This document shows, one piece after another, positions 9,141 to 17,657 of a stretch of 64,000 nt of DNA. The position numbers and the translations under genes are program-made. Source of the stretch: Brachyspira aalborgi (GTDB taxonomy: Bacteria; Spirochaetota; Brachyspiria; Brachyspirales; Brachyspiraceae); contig NZ_SAXU01000001.1 in NCBI RefSeq assembly GCF_008016455.1, positions 186,001 through 250,000 of the forward strand, written 5' to 3'. Positions within the stretch are counted from its first letter, which is position 1; every line of letters starts with the position of its first letter. The notes under the pieces are model-generated. The model searched no databases, was not told where the DNA came from, and worked only from the letters and a program-made list of their open reading frames with translations.

Positions 9141-9797
9141 ATGAATAAAATAATTATAGCTCCTTCAATATTGACTGCATCGTTTGGCAATTTGGAAAAA
9201 ATTATAAAAGAACTTGAAGAAGCTGGTTGCGATTATTTGCATTTGGATATAATGGACGGAGTATTTGTCCCTCAAATCACATTTGGAGCGAAAATTGTAG
9301 CCGATATAAAAAAAATAAGCAAAGTTCCTTTGGACGCTCATTTAATGATTGTTAATCCTGAAAATCATATAGACGATTTTGCAAAAGCTGGAGTTAATAT
9401 GATAAGCGTTCATTTTGAAAATAATATTCATTTGCATAAACTAATCATGCAAATAAAATCTCATAATATAAAAGCTGGAGTTGTTTTGAATCCTCATACG
9501 AGAGTCGAAAATATAGAGCCGATTATCGATTATATTGACAATATTCTTATAATGTCGGTTAATCCTGGATTTGGCGGGCAGAAATTTATCGAGAGTTCGA
9601 TTGAAAAAATTAAAAAAGCAAAAAATCTTATAGGAAATAGAGATATAATTTTATCGGTTGATGGCGGAATAAATTTAAATACTTGCGATAAAGTAATCGA
9701 AGCGGGAGCAAATTTTTTGGTTTCTGGAAGCGCAATAATAGAAAGCGAAGATAAAAAAGCGATTATAAATAGACTTAAAGGGAATAAAGAAAAATAG
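9141..9797 (+). CDS. rpe: Ribulose-phosphate 3-epimerase
   Basis: 218 residues, a TIM-barrel enzyme interconverting ribulose 5-phosphate and xylulose 5-phosphate in the pentose phosphate pathway. Visible signatures are APSILTASFGNL at the N-terminus, HLDIMDGVFVPQITFG (residues 34-49), DAHLMI, MSVNPGFGGQKF and VDGGIN/SGSAI near the C-terminus, covering the metal ligands and phosphate-binding loop. AAGGA lies 8 bases before the ATG. The nearby deoB and rpiB genes belong to the same pentose chemistry but are not in the same operon. Confidence 0.97.
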   Translation: MNKIIIAPSILTASFGNLEKIIKELEEAGCDYLHLDIMDGVFVPQITFGAKIVADIKKISKVPLDAHLMIVNPENHIDDFAKAGVNMISVHFENNIHLHKLIMQIKSHNIKAGVVLNPHTRVENIEPIIDYIDNILIMSVNPGFGGQKFIESSIEKIKKAKNLIGNRDIILSVDGGINLNTCDKVIEAGANFLVSGSAIIESEDKKAIINRLKGNKEK

Positions 9798-9852
9798 ATT
9801 TATATTTTTAAAAAATATGATATCATAATAAAAAAGCTAAACGGAAAATTAT

Positions 9853-11145
9853 ATGGAATTAATAGATTTAGTAAAAAATGCAAAAGAATCTACTTATAAA
9901 TTGCAATCTTTAAACACTGAAATAAAAAATTATGCTCTTTCGGAAATTGCAAAAAATATTGAAAAAAGAAAAAGCGAAATATTTGAAGCGAATAATAAAG
10001 ATTTAGAAAACGCTAAAGAACTTTTGAATAATAAAAAAATATCTCTTTCAATGTTGAACAGACTTAAATTAGACGATAACAAAATGATTGATATAATTTC
10101 GGGCATAAAAGATGTTATAAAATTGGAAGAGCCTATAAATAAAATATTAACCGAAACGGAGCTTGACGATAATTTAATCTTAAAAAAAGTTTCATGTCCA
10201 ATCGGACTTATTGCTGTTATTTTTGAAGCGCGTCCCGATGTTATCTCTCAAATATCTTCTTTATGCATAAAATCTTCAAATGCCGTAATATTAAAAGGCG
10301 GAAGCGAGGGAGAGAATACGAATAAAATTATATTTGAAATAATAAATCAAGTTTTAAGCGATATAAAAGAATTTCCAAAAAATTCTGTAAATTTAGTTTT
10401 TAGTAGAGAGGATATTAAAAATATTTTGTCTATGGATAAATATATCGATTTAATAATTCCAAGAGGCTCAAACGATTTAGTTCAATATATAAAGGCAAAT
10501 ACAAATATTCCCGTTTTAGGACATGCGGACGGAATATGTCATTTATATATTGACGAAAGCGCAAATATAGAAAACGCTTTAAAAATTTGTTTGGATTCAA
10601 AAGCTCAATATCCAAGCGCTTGCAATTCTGTTGAAACTATTTTAATAAATAAAAATATTGCAAATAAATTTTTAAAAAAATTATATTCTTTATTTAAAGA
10701 AAATGAAATTAAAATAAACGGAGATAAAGAAGTAAAAAAAATCTTATCCGATATAGGAATCGTCAAAGATTGGCATAAAGAATACGGAGATAAAGAAGTT
10801 TCGTTAAAAATAGTTGATAATGTGGAAGAAGCCTACAAACATATAAATAAGTATAGCTCGCATCATACCGATTCTATAATTTCAGAAAATAAAGAAAATA
10901 TAGAAAAATTTATGACATTCGTAGATTCTGCAAATGTTTATTCAAATGTTTCAACAAGATTTTCGGACGGATTTAGATACGGTTTCGGAGCGGAGGTTGG
11001 AATATCGACTAATAAAACTCATGCGAGAGGTCCTGTAGGTTTGGAAGGACTTACAATTTATAAATATAAACTATTTGGCAACTATCAAATAGTAGACGAT
11101 TATGTTTCGCATAAATCAAGTTTTAAGCATAAAAGAATAAAATAA
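9853..11145 (+). CDS. proA: Gamma-glutamyl phosphate reductase
   Basis: 430 residues of the aldehyde-dehydrogenase fold, the second step of proline synthesis (gamma-glutamyl phosphate to glutamate semialdehyde, NADPH). ARPDVISQISSLCIKSSNAVILKGGSE forms the cofactor-binding part (given here only as a location, about residues 120-146), and the catalytic Cys is residue 257 in PSACNSVET. The C-terminal HARGPVGLEGLT is family-typical. No proB neighbour is in the window. The RBS (CGGAAA) is weak. Confidence 0.97.
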   Translation: MELIDLVKNAKESTYKLQSLNTEIKNYALSEIAKNIEKRKSEIFEANNKDLENAKELLNNKKISLSMLNRLKLDDNKMIDIISGIKDVIKLEEPINKILTETELDDNLILKKVSCPIGLIAVIFEARPDVISQISSLCIKSSNAVILKGGSEGENTNKIIFEIINQVLSDIKEFPKNSVNLVFSREDIKNILSMDKYIDLIIPRGSNDLVQYIKANTNIPVLGHADGICHLYIDESANIENALKICLDSKAQYPSACNSVETILINKNIANKFLKKLYSLFKENEIKINGDKEVKKILSDIGIVKDWHKEYGDKEVSLKIVDNVEEAYKHINKYSSHHTDSIISENKENIEKFMTFVDSANVYSNVSTRFSDGFRYGFGAEVGISTNKTHARGPVGLEGLTIYKYKLFGNYQIVDDYVSHKSSFKHKRIK

Positions 11146-11162
11146 AAATTTAAATAAGAATA

Positions 11163-12149
11163 TTAATTTGAAATTGAAGCGCCGATTTTTTTATCGAAGT
11201 CTTTTCTTATTTTGTCAAATTTTTCTCTGTTTTTAACTATTGCGCTATTCATTTTATTAATCGCTCTTTGATTTGCGCCGTATAAAGCCAAAGATTTTCT
11301 TGCATAAGGAGTCATTTCAACTTTTTTTTCAGGGTCTAAATTTATTAATTTAACTATCGCGTTATAATAGCCTTCGTTAGCTGCAAGCATTCTGTATCTT
11401 TTCATTTCCATATCGTTAATATATTTTTCGTTATATTCGTTATTTAAAGCCGAAACCAAATTAACATCTTCCTGCGAAATATTTTCCATTGCATTAATAA
11501 GATTTTCTATAGTAGAAACGGAGTCGGCTCTTGAAATTTCTTCTCCTCTATTCAAAAATATTCTCGGGTCGCTTTCAGAATTCTGTTTAATTATTTTAGA
11601 TTTATCGTCCATAGTTTTTATAAAGGCTTCTTTAGGAGAGAGATTTTTTTTATCTTCGTCCGTTATTATATCAACTGCGCCTTCTGACAATAAAACAATG
11701 CTTGAACCGTCTTCTGCAAATGCAACTTCAAATTCCGTGCCTCTAACTATCGCCGAAGTGTTTGCCGTGTGAATTTCCGCAATATTTCCTGCATTTTTTT
11801 GAATATTAACTTTAATATATCCTTCAAGTAAAGACAATGAAATTTTATCGTTATTATTTTTATAAATAGAAGGATTTACAAGCAAAATTGCATTTTCATA
11901 AACCGTTATATTTCCTATTTTGTCTCCGTTTTTAGATATAACAATTTCAACCTGACTATTGCTTGAAGTTTTTAATTTATATTCGCTATGAACTTCGCTT
12001 CCTCTAAACGCTCTTAAAGATTTGTCCGCTTTTTCTATAAACGCTGTTCCCGATATTCCCGTAATCTTAAAAGATGTCTCTTGAGAAAAAAGAAAATCGC
12101 TATTAAAAAGTATTAATATAGGCAGTAAAAATATTATAATTTTTTTCAT
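11163..12149 (-). CDS. Exported FecR-domain protein
   Basis: 328 residues with a signal peptide (MKKIIIFLLPILILFNSDFLFS). Residues ~30-165 form a FecR-like beta-rich domain (ISGTAFIEKADKSLRAFRGSEV; TANTSAIVRGTEFEVAFAEDG with LLSEGAVDI). The C-terminal half is helical and lysine-rich. Such proteins in spirochaetes are periplasmic, without the FecI/FecA partners of the classical iron-citrate system, and none is seen here. Ribosome-binding site AAGGAG 9 bases before the ATG. The gene is convergent with proA. Its function is unknown beyond the domain. Confidence 0.75.
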   Translation of the reverse strand: MKKIIIFLLPILILFNSDFLFSQETSFKITGISGTAFIEKADKSLRAFRGSEVHSEYKLKTSSNSQVEIVISKNGDKIGNITVYENAILLVNPSIYKNNNDKISLSLLEGYIKVNIQKNAGNIAEIHTANTSAIVRGTEFEVAFAEDGSSIVLLSEGAVDIITDEDKKNLSPKEAFIKTMDDKSKIIKQNSESDPRIFLNRGEEISRADSVSTIENLINAMENISQEDVNLVSALNNEYNEKYINDMEMKRYRMLAANEGYYNAIVKLINLDPEKKVEMTPYARKSLALYGANQRAINKMNSAIVKNREKFDKIRKDFDKKIGASISN

Positions 12150-12253
12150 ATTGTTTACTCCTTAATTATCGGCTAAATTTATTAAATACTATATCGTTAT
12201 CTAATAACCGTTTATATTTTATATATTGCGATTAAAAAAGTCAATAGTTTTAA

Positions 12254-12895
12254 TTAAATTTCTATCAACTCTATTTGCGGAAACTTAGGATATGCAAAAA
12301 TCAAATCCAAATTAAAACCGTTCATTTTTATTACAATATCCTTATAAGCTTCCGCATTTTTTATATCGCAGCTTACACTTATAAGATAAGAATTATCTAA
12401 AAAAAATGTTGCAAAAAATAAATCGTCAGAATTGTATATCGCTCTTTCTTCTAAATCTATTTCAATAGAATCTTTTATATCGAAAATCTTTTTTCCGAAA
12501 TTTTTTATATAAGCTTCTTTTAAAGTCCATAATGTAAAAAAATCGATTTCTAATTTACGAGAAGATTTTAAATATTTATATTCGTTAAAAGAAAAATATT
12601 CTTCGGCTATTCCTAAAAAATTTCTTTTTTTAATAAACTCTACATCTATTCCTACGGATTTATCGGACATTGCAACCGACAATAAATCTTTTGAATGCGA
12701 ACCGTTAAAAAATATTTTGTTTTCGCCCGAAAAATAAGGCTTTCCATTTTCGCCACTTTCTATAATTAAATCTGTGGGTTTAGAATAATATTTTATTGCC
12801 ATATCTTTAGAAATATCTTCTATATTTGAGTTTTCATTAAAAATATATTTTAAGTATATCGTTTGAATTTTATCTTTTTTATTAGTTTTTTCCAA
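12254..12895 (-). CDS. Sfp-type 4'-phosphopantetheinyl transferase
   Basis: About 213 residues. SVGIDVEFIKKRN (magnesium-binding Asp and Glu) and WTLKEAYIKNFGKKI are the two signature motifs of the Sfp/AcpS superfamily, which transfers phosphopantetheine from CoA to carrier proteins. The Sfp size suggests a broad-specificity activator rather than AcpS. No polyketide or peptide synthetase is nearby. Two TTG starts are possible; the one at 12895 is preferred because AAGGA lies 8 bases before it, against only 2 bases for the TTG at 12901. Confidence 0.85.
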   Translation of the reverse strand: MEKTNKKDKIQTIYLKYIFNENSNIEDISKDMAIKYYSKPTDLIIESGENGKPYFSGENKIFFNGSHSKDLLSVAMSDKSVGIDVEFIKKRNFLGIAEEYFSFNEYKYLKSSRKLEIDFFTLWTLKEAYIKNFGKKIFDIKDSIEIDLEERAIYNSDDLFFATFFLDNSYLISVSCDIKNAEAYKDIVIKMNGFNLDLIFAYPKFPQIELIEI

Positions 12896-13071
12896 TTTCA
12901 ACTTCCTTAATTAACATTAACTATTTTCGTATTCGTATCAATTTTAATGAGCTTTATATAATAAACCATTAATTTATTATTTCAATATTTAATCAAATAT
13001 TTTCTATCATAAATTTATTTTTAATATATAATAAAAAATAAAAATTATAATTAATAAATAATAACGGAATA

Positions 13072-13812
13072 ATGAAAAAGAAACTTGAATTACAAACTAC
13101 GACTTTATGGAATTATCCTTCGCAGCAATATTTAAAAAGCGAAGAAGAAAAACATAAATTTTATGCGGGAGCGACTCCGTCTTATATTATATGGAATCTT
13201 TTAAATAGATACACTAAAGAAAAAGATTTAATAGTCGACCCGATGGTTGGAAGCGGAACTACAATAGATGTGTCGAGAGAATTAAACAGAAGAGTTTTAG
13301 GTTATGATATTAATCCTTTGGCTTTAAAAAGAAAAGATATTTTTAAAGCGGACGCTAGAAAAATTCCGATTGAAAACGAAAAAGTTGATTTTGTATTTGT
13401 CGACCCGCCTTATAGCGACCATATAAAATATTCGGATGAAAAAAATTGCATTGGAAAATTGAGCGCAAAAGAAGAAGAATATTATAAAGCAATGGAAGAT
13501 TGTTTTAAGGAAATATTTAGAATAATGAAAAAAGATAGATATATGGCTTTATATGTTTCGGATTCTTATAAAAAAGATTATCCTTTTATGGCTATAGGTT
13601 TTAAATTATTTGAAATTTTAAATAAATATTTTATGCCGATTGATATAATTTCAGTAGTTCGTCATAATAAAAATTTAAGCAAAGGAAATTATCATATTTC
13701 TGCTATAGAAAATAATTATTATTTAAGAGGATTTAATTATTTGTTTATAATGTATAAAATTGGAAATAAAACTATAGATAATAACGGAAAATTGCATTTA
13801 AGGAATTTATAA
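13072..13812 (+). CDS. DPPY-type DNA/RNA methyltransferase (solitary)
   Basis: 246 residues with the amino-methyltransferase order: SAM-binding DPMVGSGTT at residues 56-64, then GYDINP (78-82), DARKIP and the catalytic VDPPYSD (110-116). The compact size without an obvious target-recognition domain and the close VDPMVGSGTT/DPPY spacing resemble the DNA-methylase/TRM11-like group, so the substrate could be DNA or tRNA. There is no restriction endonuclease beside it, so it is not part of a visible restriction-modification pair. The gene is monocistronic. Confidence 0.8.
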   Translation: MKKKLELQTTTLWNYPSQQYLKSEEEKHKFYAGATPSYIIWNLLNRYTKEKDLIVDPMVGSGTTIDVSRELNRRVLGYDINPLALKRKDIFKADARKIPIENEKVDFVFVDPPYSDHIKYSDEKNCIGKLSAKEEEYYKAMEDCFKEIFRIMKKDRYMALYVSDSYKKDYPFMAIGFKLFEILNKYFMPIDIISVVRHNKNLSKGNYHISAIENNYYLRGFNYLFIMYKIGNKTIDNNGKLHLRNL

Positions 13813-13901
13813 ATATTAAGTCTTGCTTTTATTTTTTACGATATTATTATAAAATATGATTTACTTATTAAATAAAAAATAATTAATAACGGAGAATACA
13901 A

Positions 13902-14675
13902 ATGAAAAAAATAAATTTAATAATAATTTTTATGTTCATATTTTCTTTAATGTTAAACGCTAATGTTATAGAAGATGAAATATTAAGGCTAATCAATTTG
14001 GAAAGAAGCAAATCGTCTCTTCCTCCGATTCCAAATAACGAAATATTGCATTCAATCGCTTTATATCATAGCGACAATATGGCAAATAATAAATTTTTTG
14101 GCAATACCGATTTGGACGGCTTGGATTCAAAAGGCAGACAAATAAAACTGTATCCCGAAATGGTTGGAACTATAACGGAAAGTTTTGCAAAATTGGATGT
14201 AATTCCTCTTACCGATAAAAACGCCGCTTCAAGCATAGTAAAAAAATTACTTGAAACTCCAGACGATAAAAAATATATAATGTCTAAAGATTTTAACGCT
14301 ATAGGAATAGGCGCTTCAAAAAGAGGAATAGGATTATACGCGACTATAACTTACGCTAATATAATAGCCGAAGAAGTCGATTTCAAATCGGAAGCGAAGT
14401 TTGGAGAAGATATTACTATAAAATATAGAATTTTAAATAAAGCTCCTTTTACCGATTTTAAAATTGCCGTAGAAATGGCGGATAAAAACGCTAAAGTAAT
14501 TGGAGATGACGGAAAAACATATATTGGTGGAATTATATACGATGTTAAAGATGCGGGAAATAATGTTTTAAGTAGAACTTTCAAAGCGGAATATGGAAAG
14601 GGCGATTATAAAATTTCTCTTTTGTATAAAGGCGAAATGTATCAAAGCAATATAAGAACTATAACGGTAAAATAA
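13902..14675 (+). CDS. Exported CAP-superfamily (SCP/PR-1) protein
   Basis: 257 residues with a signal peptide (MKKINLIIIFMFIFSLMLNA). Residues ~20-150 are the CAP domain (LRLINLERSKSSLPPIPNNEIL, then ALYHSDNMANNKFFGNTD, then ITESFA), with the YHSDNM His of the CAP cavity; C-terminal residues ~155-257 form a beta-sandwich-like tail. Bacterial CAP proteins are extracytoplasmic with mostly unknown roles. CGGAG precedes the ATG by 7 bases. The following ExbD-like gene starts 20 bases later, so an operon is likely. Confidence 0.8.
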   Translation: MKKINLIIIFMFIFSLMLNANVIEDEILRLINLERSKSSLPPIPNNEILHSIALYHSDNMANNKFFGNTDLDGLDSKGRQIKLYPEMVGTITESFAKLDVIPLTDKNAASSIVKKLLETPDDKKYIMSKDFNAIGIGASKRGIGLYATITYANIIAEEVDFKSEAKFGEDITIKYRILNKAPFTDFKIAVEMADKNAKVIGDDGKTYIGGIIYDVKDAGNNVLSRTFKAEYGKGDYKISLLYKGEMYQSNIRTITVK

Positions 14676-14695
14676 AAATTAAGAAAATATAAAGA

Positions 14696-15109
14696 ATGAA
14701 ATTTCGTAGAAGATTTGAAATAAAAAGCGGTATAGATTTAACGCCAATGATAGATATAGTATTTAATCTCTTAATATTTTTTATGGTTGGCGCTACGATA
14801 ATAGAATCTCCTCAAATAGAGATAAGTTTGCCAAAATCAAGCTCTGCAGTCGGCAAAGATTTAAATCAAAATATAATAATAACTATAGCTAAAGAAGGAC
14901 AAATTTATGTTAACGGAGAAGTAGTAAACGATATAGACGCTCATCTTTCAAATCTTTCAAATATAGAAGGCGAACTTGAAAAACCCGTTGAAATAAGGTC
15001 GGACGAAGATGTTAGAACGCAGATTTTAATATCGGTTATTGATAGCGTAAAAAATGCGGGATTTACAAGATTAAGCATTGCAACAGATTCTAAAAATTCA
15101 GAAAATTAA
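14696..15109 (+). CDS. ExbD/TolR-family biopolymer transport protein
   Basis: 137 residues: short cytoplasmic N-terminus, a single span with the key aspartate motif DLTPMIDIVFNLLIFFMV (Asp near residue 20 used for proton coupling), then a periplasmic domain (NIIITIAKEGQIYVNGEVV ... VEIRSDEDVRTQILISVIDSVKNAGFTRLSIAT). It would energise outer-membrane processes with an ExbB/TolQ partner, but no such gene is beside it, so the partner must be elsewhere. It probably shares a transcript with the CAP gene upstream and the PP-loop gene 20 bases downstream. Confidence 0.9.
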   Translation: MKFRRRFEIKSGIDLTPMIDIVFNLLIFFMVGATIIESPQIEISLPKSSSAVGKDLNQNIIITIAKEGQIYVNGEVVNDIDAHLSNLSNIEGELEKPVEIRSDEDVRTQILISVIDSVKNAGFTRLSIATDSKNSEN

Positions 15110-15129
15110 ATTAAAGGAAATAATTTATA

Positions 15130-16200
15130 ATGAATAAAAAAGCAAAAGCGATTTTACTTTTATCGGGAGGATTAGACAGTTCGCTTGCAGGAGCGATACT
15201 CAAAAGAGAAAATATTGAAGTTCTTGCGATAAGATTTATAACAGGTTTAGAATATTCCGTAATAAAAGAAGAACTTATGGAAATATATAATAATGACCCA
15301 GCTAAAAAAATTGCCGACTTTCTTAATATTCCGATAAGATTCGTTTCATTAAAAGATAAATATATTGATATGTTTTTAAATCCAAAATACGGATACGGAA
15401 GCGCCATAAATCCATGTTTAGACTGCCATATTTTAATGCTAAAAACGGCAAAAGAAATTATGGAAAAAGAAGGATTTGATTTTGTCGCTACGGGCGAGGT
15501 TAAAGGACAGCGTCCTATGAGTCAGAAACCGCAGGATTTGATTAACGCCATAAAAGAGAGCGGACTTGAAGGAAGACTTCTTCGTCCATTATCGGCTAAA
15601 CTTCTTCCTATAACGATTCCCGAAAAAGAAGGTTTAATAAATAGAGAAAATTTATTTGGAATATACGGAAGAGCAAGACATGTGCAAATGGAACTTGCAA
15701 AAGAATTTGGAATAAAAGATTATCCTATTCCAGCGGGAAGCGGTTGTTCGATAGTCGATAAAAGTTATGCGAAAAGATATAATGAATTAATTTCTTATAA
15801 TACTACAAAAATAATAAATATGGAAATTATGCAATATTTGGCGATTGGAAGACATATAAGAATAGACGATAATGCAAAATTAATCTTGGGAAGAAACGAA
15901 AAAGAAAATAACGCTTTAGAAAAAAGAGATAGAATAAAAATTAAAAGAATAGACGATATAACTTTGAAACCGAATTACAATAAAGGACCTTTTGGTTATT
16001 TGGAAATATATAAAGATAATTTAAATAATTTGAAAGATATTGTTTATAAATCGGCAATGATAATGGGATATTTTTCAAAAGAGAATTTTGAATATTTGAG
16101 CATAACGATTTCGTATATTGAAAATGGCGAAGAAAAAAAAGAAATAATAAAAATAAATAATGCCGATTCAAAAAATACAAAATTTGAACAAATAATATAA
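15130..16200 (+). CDS. PP-loop ATPase, tRNA thiouridylase-like
   Basis: 356 residues. SGGLDSS at 12-18 is the PP-loop of the adenine-nucleotide alpha-hydrolase family. Cys96-x2-Cys99 (PCLDCH) and a later GSGCSIVD Cys are placed like the sulfur-relay cysteines of tRNA thiolation enzymes, and RARHVQMELAKEFG fits the MnmA/ThiI-related group. It differs from canonical MnmA in length and lacks a THUMP domain of ThiI, so the modified base is uncertain. RBS AAAGGAA. Cytoplasmic tRNA modification is the most likely role. Confidence 0.75.
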   Translation: MNKKAKAILLLSGGLDSSLAGAILKRENIEVLAIRFITGLEYSVIKEELMEIYNNDPAKKIADFLNIPIRFVSLKDKYIDMFLNPKYGYGSAINPCLDCHILMLKTAKEIMEKEGFDFVATGEVKGQRPMSQKPQDLINAIKESGLEGRLLRPLSAKLLPITIPEKEGLINRENLFGIYGRARHVQMELAKEFGIKDYPIPAGSGCSIVDKSYAKRYNELISYNTTKIINMEIMQYLAIGRHIRIDDNAKLILGRNEKENNALEKRDRIKIKRIDDITLKPNYNKGPFGYLEIYKDNLNNLKDIVYKSAMIMGYFSKENFEYLSITISYIENGEEKKEIIKINNADSKNTKFEQII

Positions 16201-16250
16201 TTCGTATATAATTTTAGATATAAAAAATAAAATAAAAATGAGAGGAATTT

Positions 16251-17411
16251 ATGAATAATAAAAAAGCCGTTTTAATAGTAGTCGATAGTTGCGGAGTTGG
16301 AGCTTTGCCTGACGCTAAAGATTTTGGAGATGAAGGAGTTAATACTATTTCGCATTTGGCAAAAGCTGCAGGCGGAGTTAATCTTCCAAATATGGAAAAA
16401 ATGGGACTTGGAAATATTACAGATATTGAAGGCGTTTCAAAAACAGATAACGCTATCGGCTATTATGGAAAATCTATGGAAAAATCGAAAGCTAAAGATA
16501 CGACTACGGGACATTGGGAAATTGCGGGATTAATATCGAAAAAACCTTTTAATACTTATCCTAACGGTTTTCCAAAAAAAACTATTGAAGCTATAGAAAA
16601 AATGTCGGGGCGAAAAGTCGTTTGTAATAAACCTTATTCTGGAACTGAAGTTATAGACGATTATGCCAACGAACAATTAAAAAACGGCTCTCTTATAGTT
16701 TATACTTCGGCGGATTCCGTTTTGCAAATCGCGGCTCATGAAGAAATTATTTCAATAGAAGAACTTTATAAAATATGCGAAAAATCTCTTGAAATATGCA
16801 ATGAATTTTCTCCCGTTGCAAGAGTTATAGCGAGACCTTATTTAGGAAGCGAAGGAAATTACAAAAGAACCGAAAGAAGACATGATTATTCCGTGCCTCC
16901 GAGCGGCGAGACAATGCTTGATAGAATTTCTAAAAATAATTTGCCCGTTATTGGAATTGGTAAAACGAGCGATATATTTGCAGGAGTTGGAATAACGGAA
17001 AATAGAAAAACTAATAAAAATAATTTGGACGGAATAGAAAAAACGATTAAAGCGATTAAAGAAATTGATAAAGGATTAATATTTACTAATTTAGTAGATT
17101 TCGATATGCTTTACGGACATAGAAGAGATGCAAAAGGTTATAAAAACGCTTTGGAAGAATTCGATAAATATATTCCTGAAATGATTGATAGCTTAAACGA
17201 AGACGATTTATTTATAATAACGGCAGACCATGGATGCGACCCGACTTATAAAGGAAGCGACCATACGAGAGAATATATACCGATTTTAGCTTTCGGAAAA
17301 AATTTAAATAAAAATGTCGATATAGGAATAAGAGATTCTTTCGTTTCAATAGCCGCCTCAATAGAAAAGCATATTTTGGGAAAAACGAATTTAGAAGGTT
17401 GTTTTTTATAA
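16251..17411 (+). CDS. deoB: Phosphopentomutase
   Basis: 386 residues, alkaline-phosphatase-superfamily metalloenzyme that interconverts ribose 1-phosphate and ribose 5-phosphate in nucleoside salvage. VVDSCGVGALPDA (first metal Asp, residue 10-14), KDTTTGHWEIAG with the phosphorylated Thr, and ITADHGCDPTYKGSDHTREYIP (location ~residue 322) are present. Length is normal. RBS GAGAGGAA. No terminator is evident after it; the next promoter starts 20 bases beyond its stop. Confidence 0.97.
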   Translation: MNNKKAVLIVVDSCGVGALPDAKDFGDEGVNTISHLAKAAGGVNLPNMEKMGLGNITDIEGVSKTDNAIGYYGKSMEKSKAKDTTTGHWEIAGLISKKPFNTYPNGFPKKTIEAIEKMSGRKVVCNKPYSGTEVIDDYANEQLKNGSLIVYTSADSVLQIAAHEEIISIEELYKICEKSLEICNEFSPVARVIARPYLGSEGNYKRTERRHDYSVPPSGETMLDRISKNNLPVIGIGKTSDIFAGVGITENRKTNKNNLDGIEKTIKAIKEIDKGLIFTNLVDFDMLYGHRRDAKGYKNALEEFDKYIPEMIDSLNEDDLFIITADHGCDPTYKGSDHTREYIPILAFGKNLNKNVDIGIRDSFVSIAASIEKHILGKTNLEGCFL

Positions 17412-17413
17412 TA

Positions 17414-17460
17414 ATGTTAACATAATAAATGTTGACATATTTTTTTAAATATTGTATAAT
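17414..17460 (+). promoter_or_regulatory. Promoter of repeat-leader locus 1, with tandem ATGTT(A/G)ACAT
   Basis: Consensus TTGACA (17432-17437), 17-base spacer, TATAAT (17455-17460). The palindrome ATGTTAACAT (17414-17423) is followed 15 bases on by ATGTTGACAT (17429-17438), which covers the -35 box, so a regulator may bind here. Confidence 0.8.
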
Positions 17461-17492
17461 TTATTCATTAAAAATTAAGGTAGGAATTTTAT

Positions 17493-17555
17493 ATGTTTAG
17501 CTCGTCACTACACTACACTACACTACACTACACTACACTACACGCCGTATTATAA
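17493..17555 (+). CDS. Leader ORF of locus 1 (20 codons in present frame)
   Basis: ATG at 17493 with AGGA 7 bases before it and a consensus promoter 33 bases upstream. It reads MFSSS and then enters the CACTA repeat, giving Leu-His-Tyr-Thr-Thr repeats, and stops at TAA 17553-17555 inside the loop of the terminator-like hairpin. The +1 frame past the repeat (from 17542) is open for 39 codons through the hairpin and the RBS to a TGA at 17659-17661 that overlaps the ATG of the membrane-protein gene. Gain of one repeat or loss of two would join them. Confidence 0.75.
   Translation: MFSSSLHYTTLHYTTLHAVL
17506..17543 (+). repeat. Pentanucleotide repeat (CACTA)7.6
   Basis: Seven perfect CACTA units plus CAC. 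All five codons generated (CAC, TAC, ACT, ACA, CTA) are sense codons, so the tract is translatable in every frame on this strand, whereas the opposite strand would meet TAG. Expected to vary by slipped-strand mispairing. Confidence 0.97.
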
Positions 17556-17574
17556 ATTTTTTCGGCGATTTTTT
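17543..17574 (+). terminator. Terminator-like hairpin inside the 5' leader of locus 1
   Basis: CGCCG (17543-17547) pairs with CGGCG (17563-17567), 15-base loop, followed by A and six T. The stem starts on the last base of the repeat. It lies between promoter and gene, so it would act as an attenuator. Confidence 0.7.
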
Positions 17575-17657
17575 CATTGCAAAACTAAAGAATTATTTGA
17601 AACATTTAAACGCTTTCTCTTGCGTCTACAAAAATTAACTTTTAAGGAGATAACTCT

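Noticed and set aside
13072-13812. Restriction-modification system at the solitary methylase
   Set aside because: No restriction nuclease gene adjacent; neighbours are unrelated.
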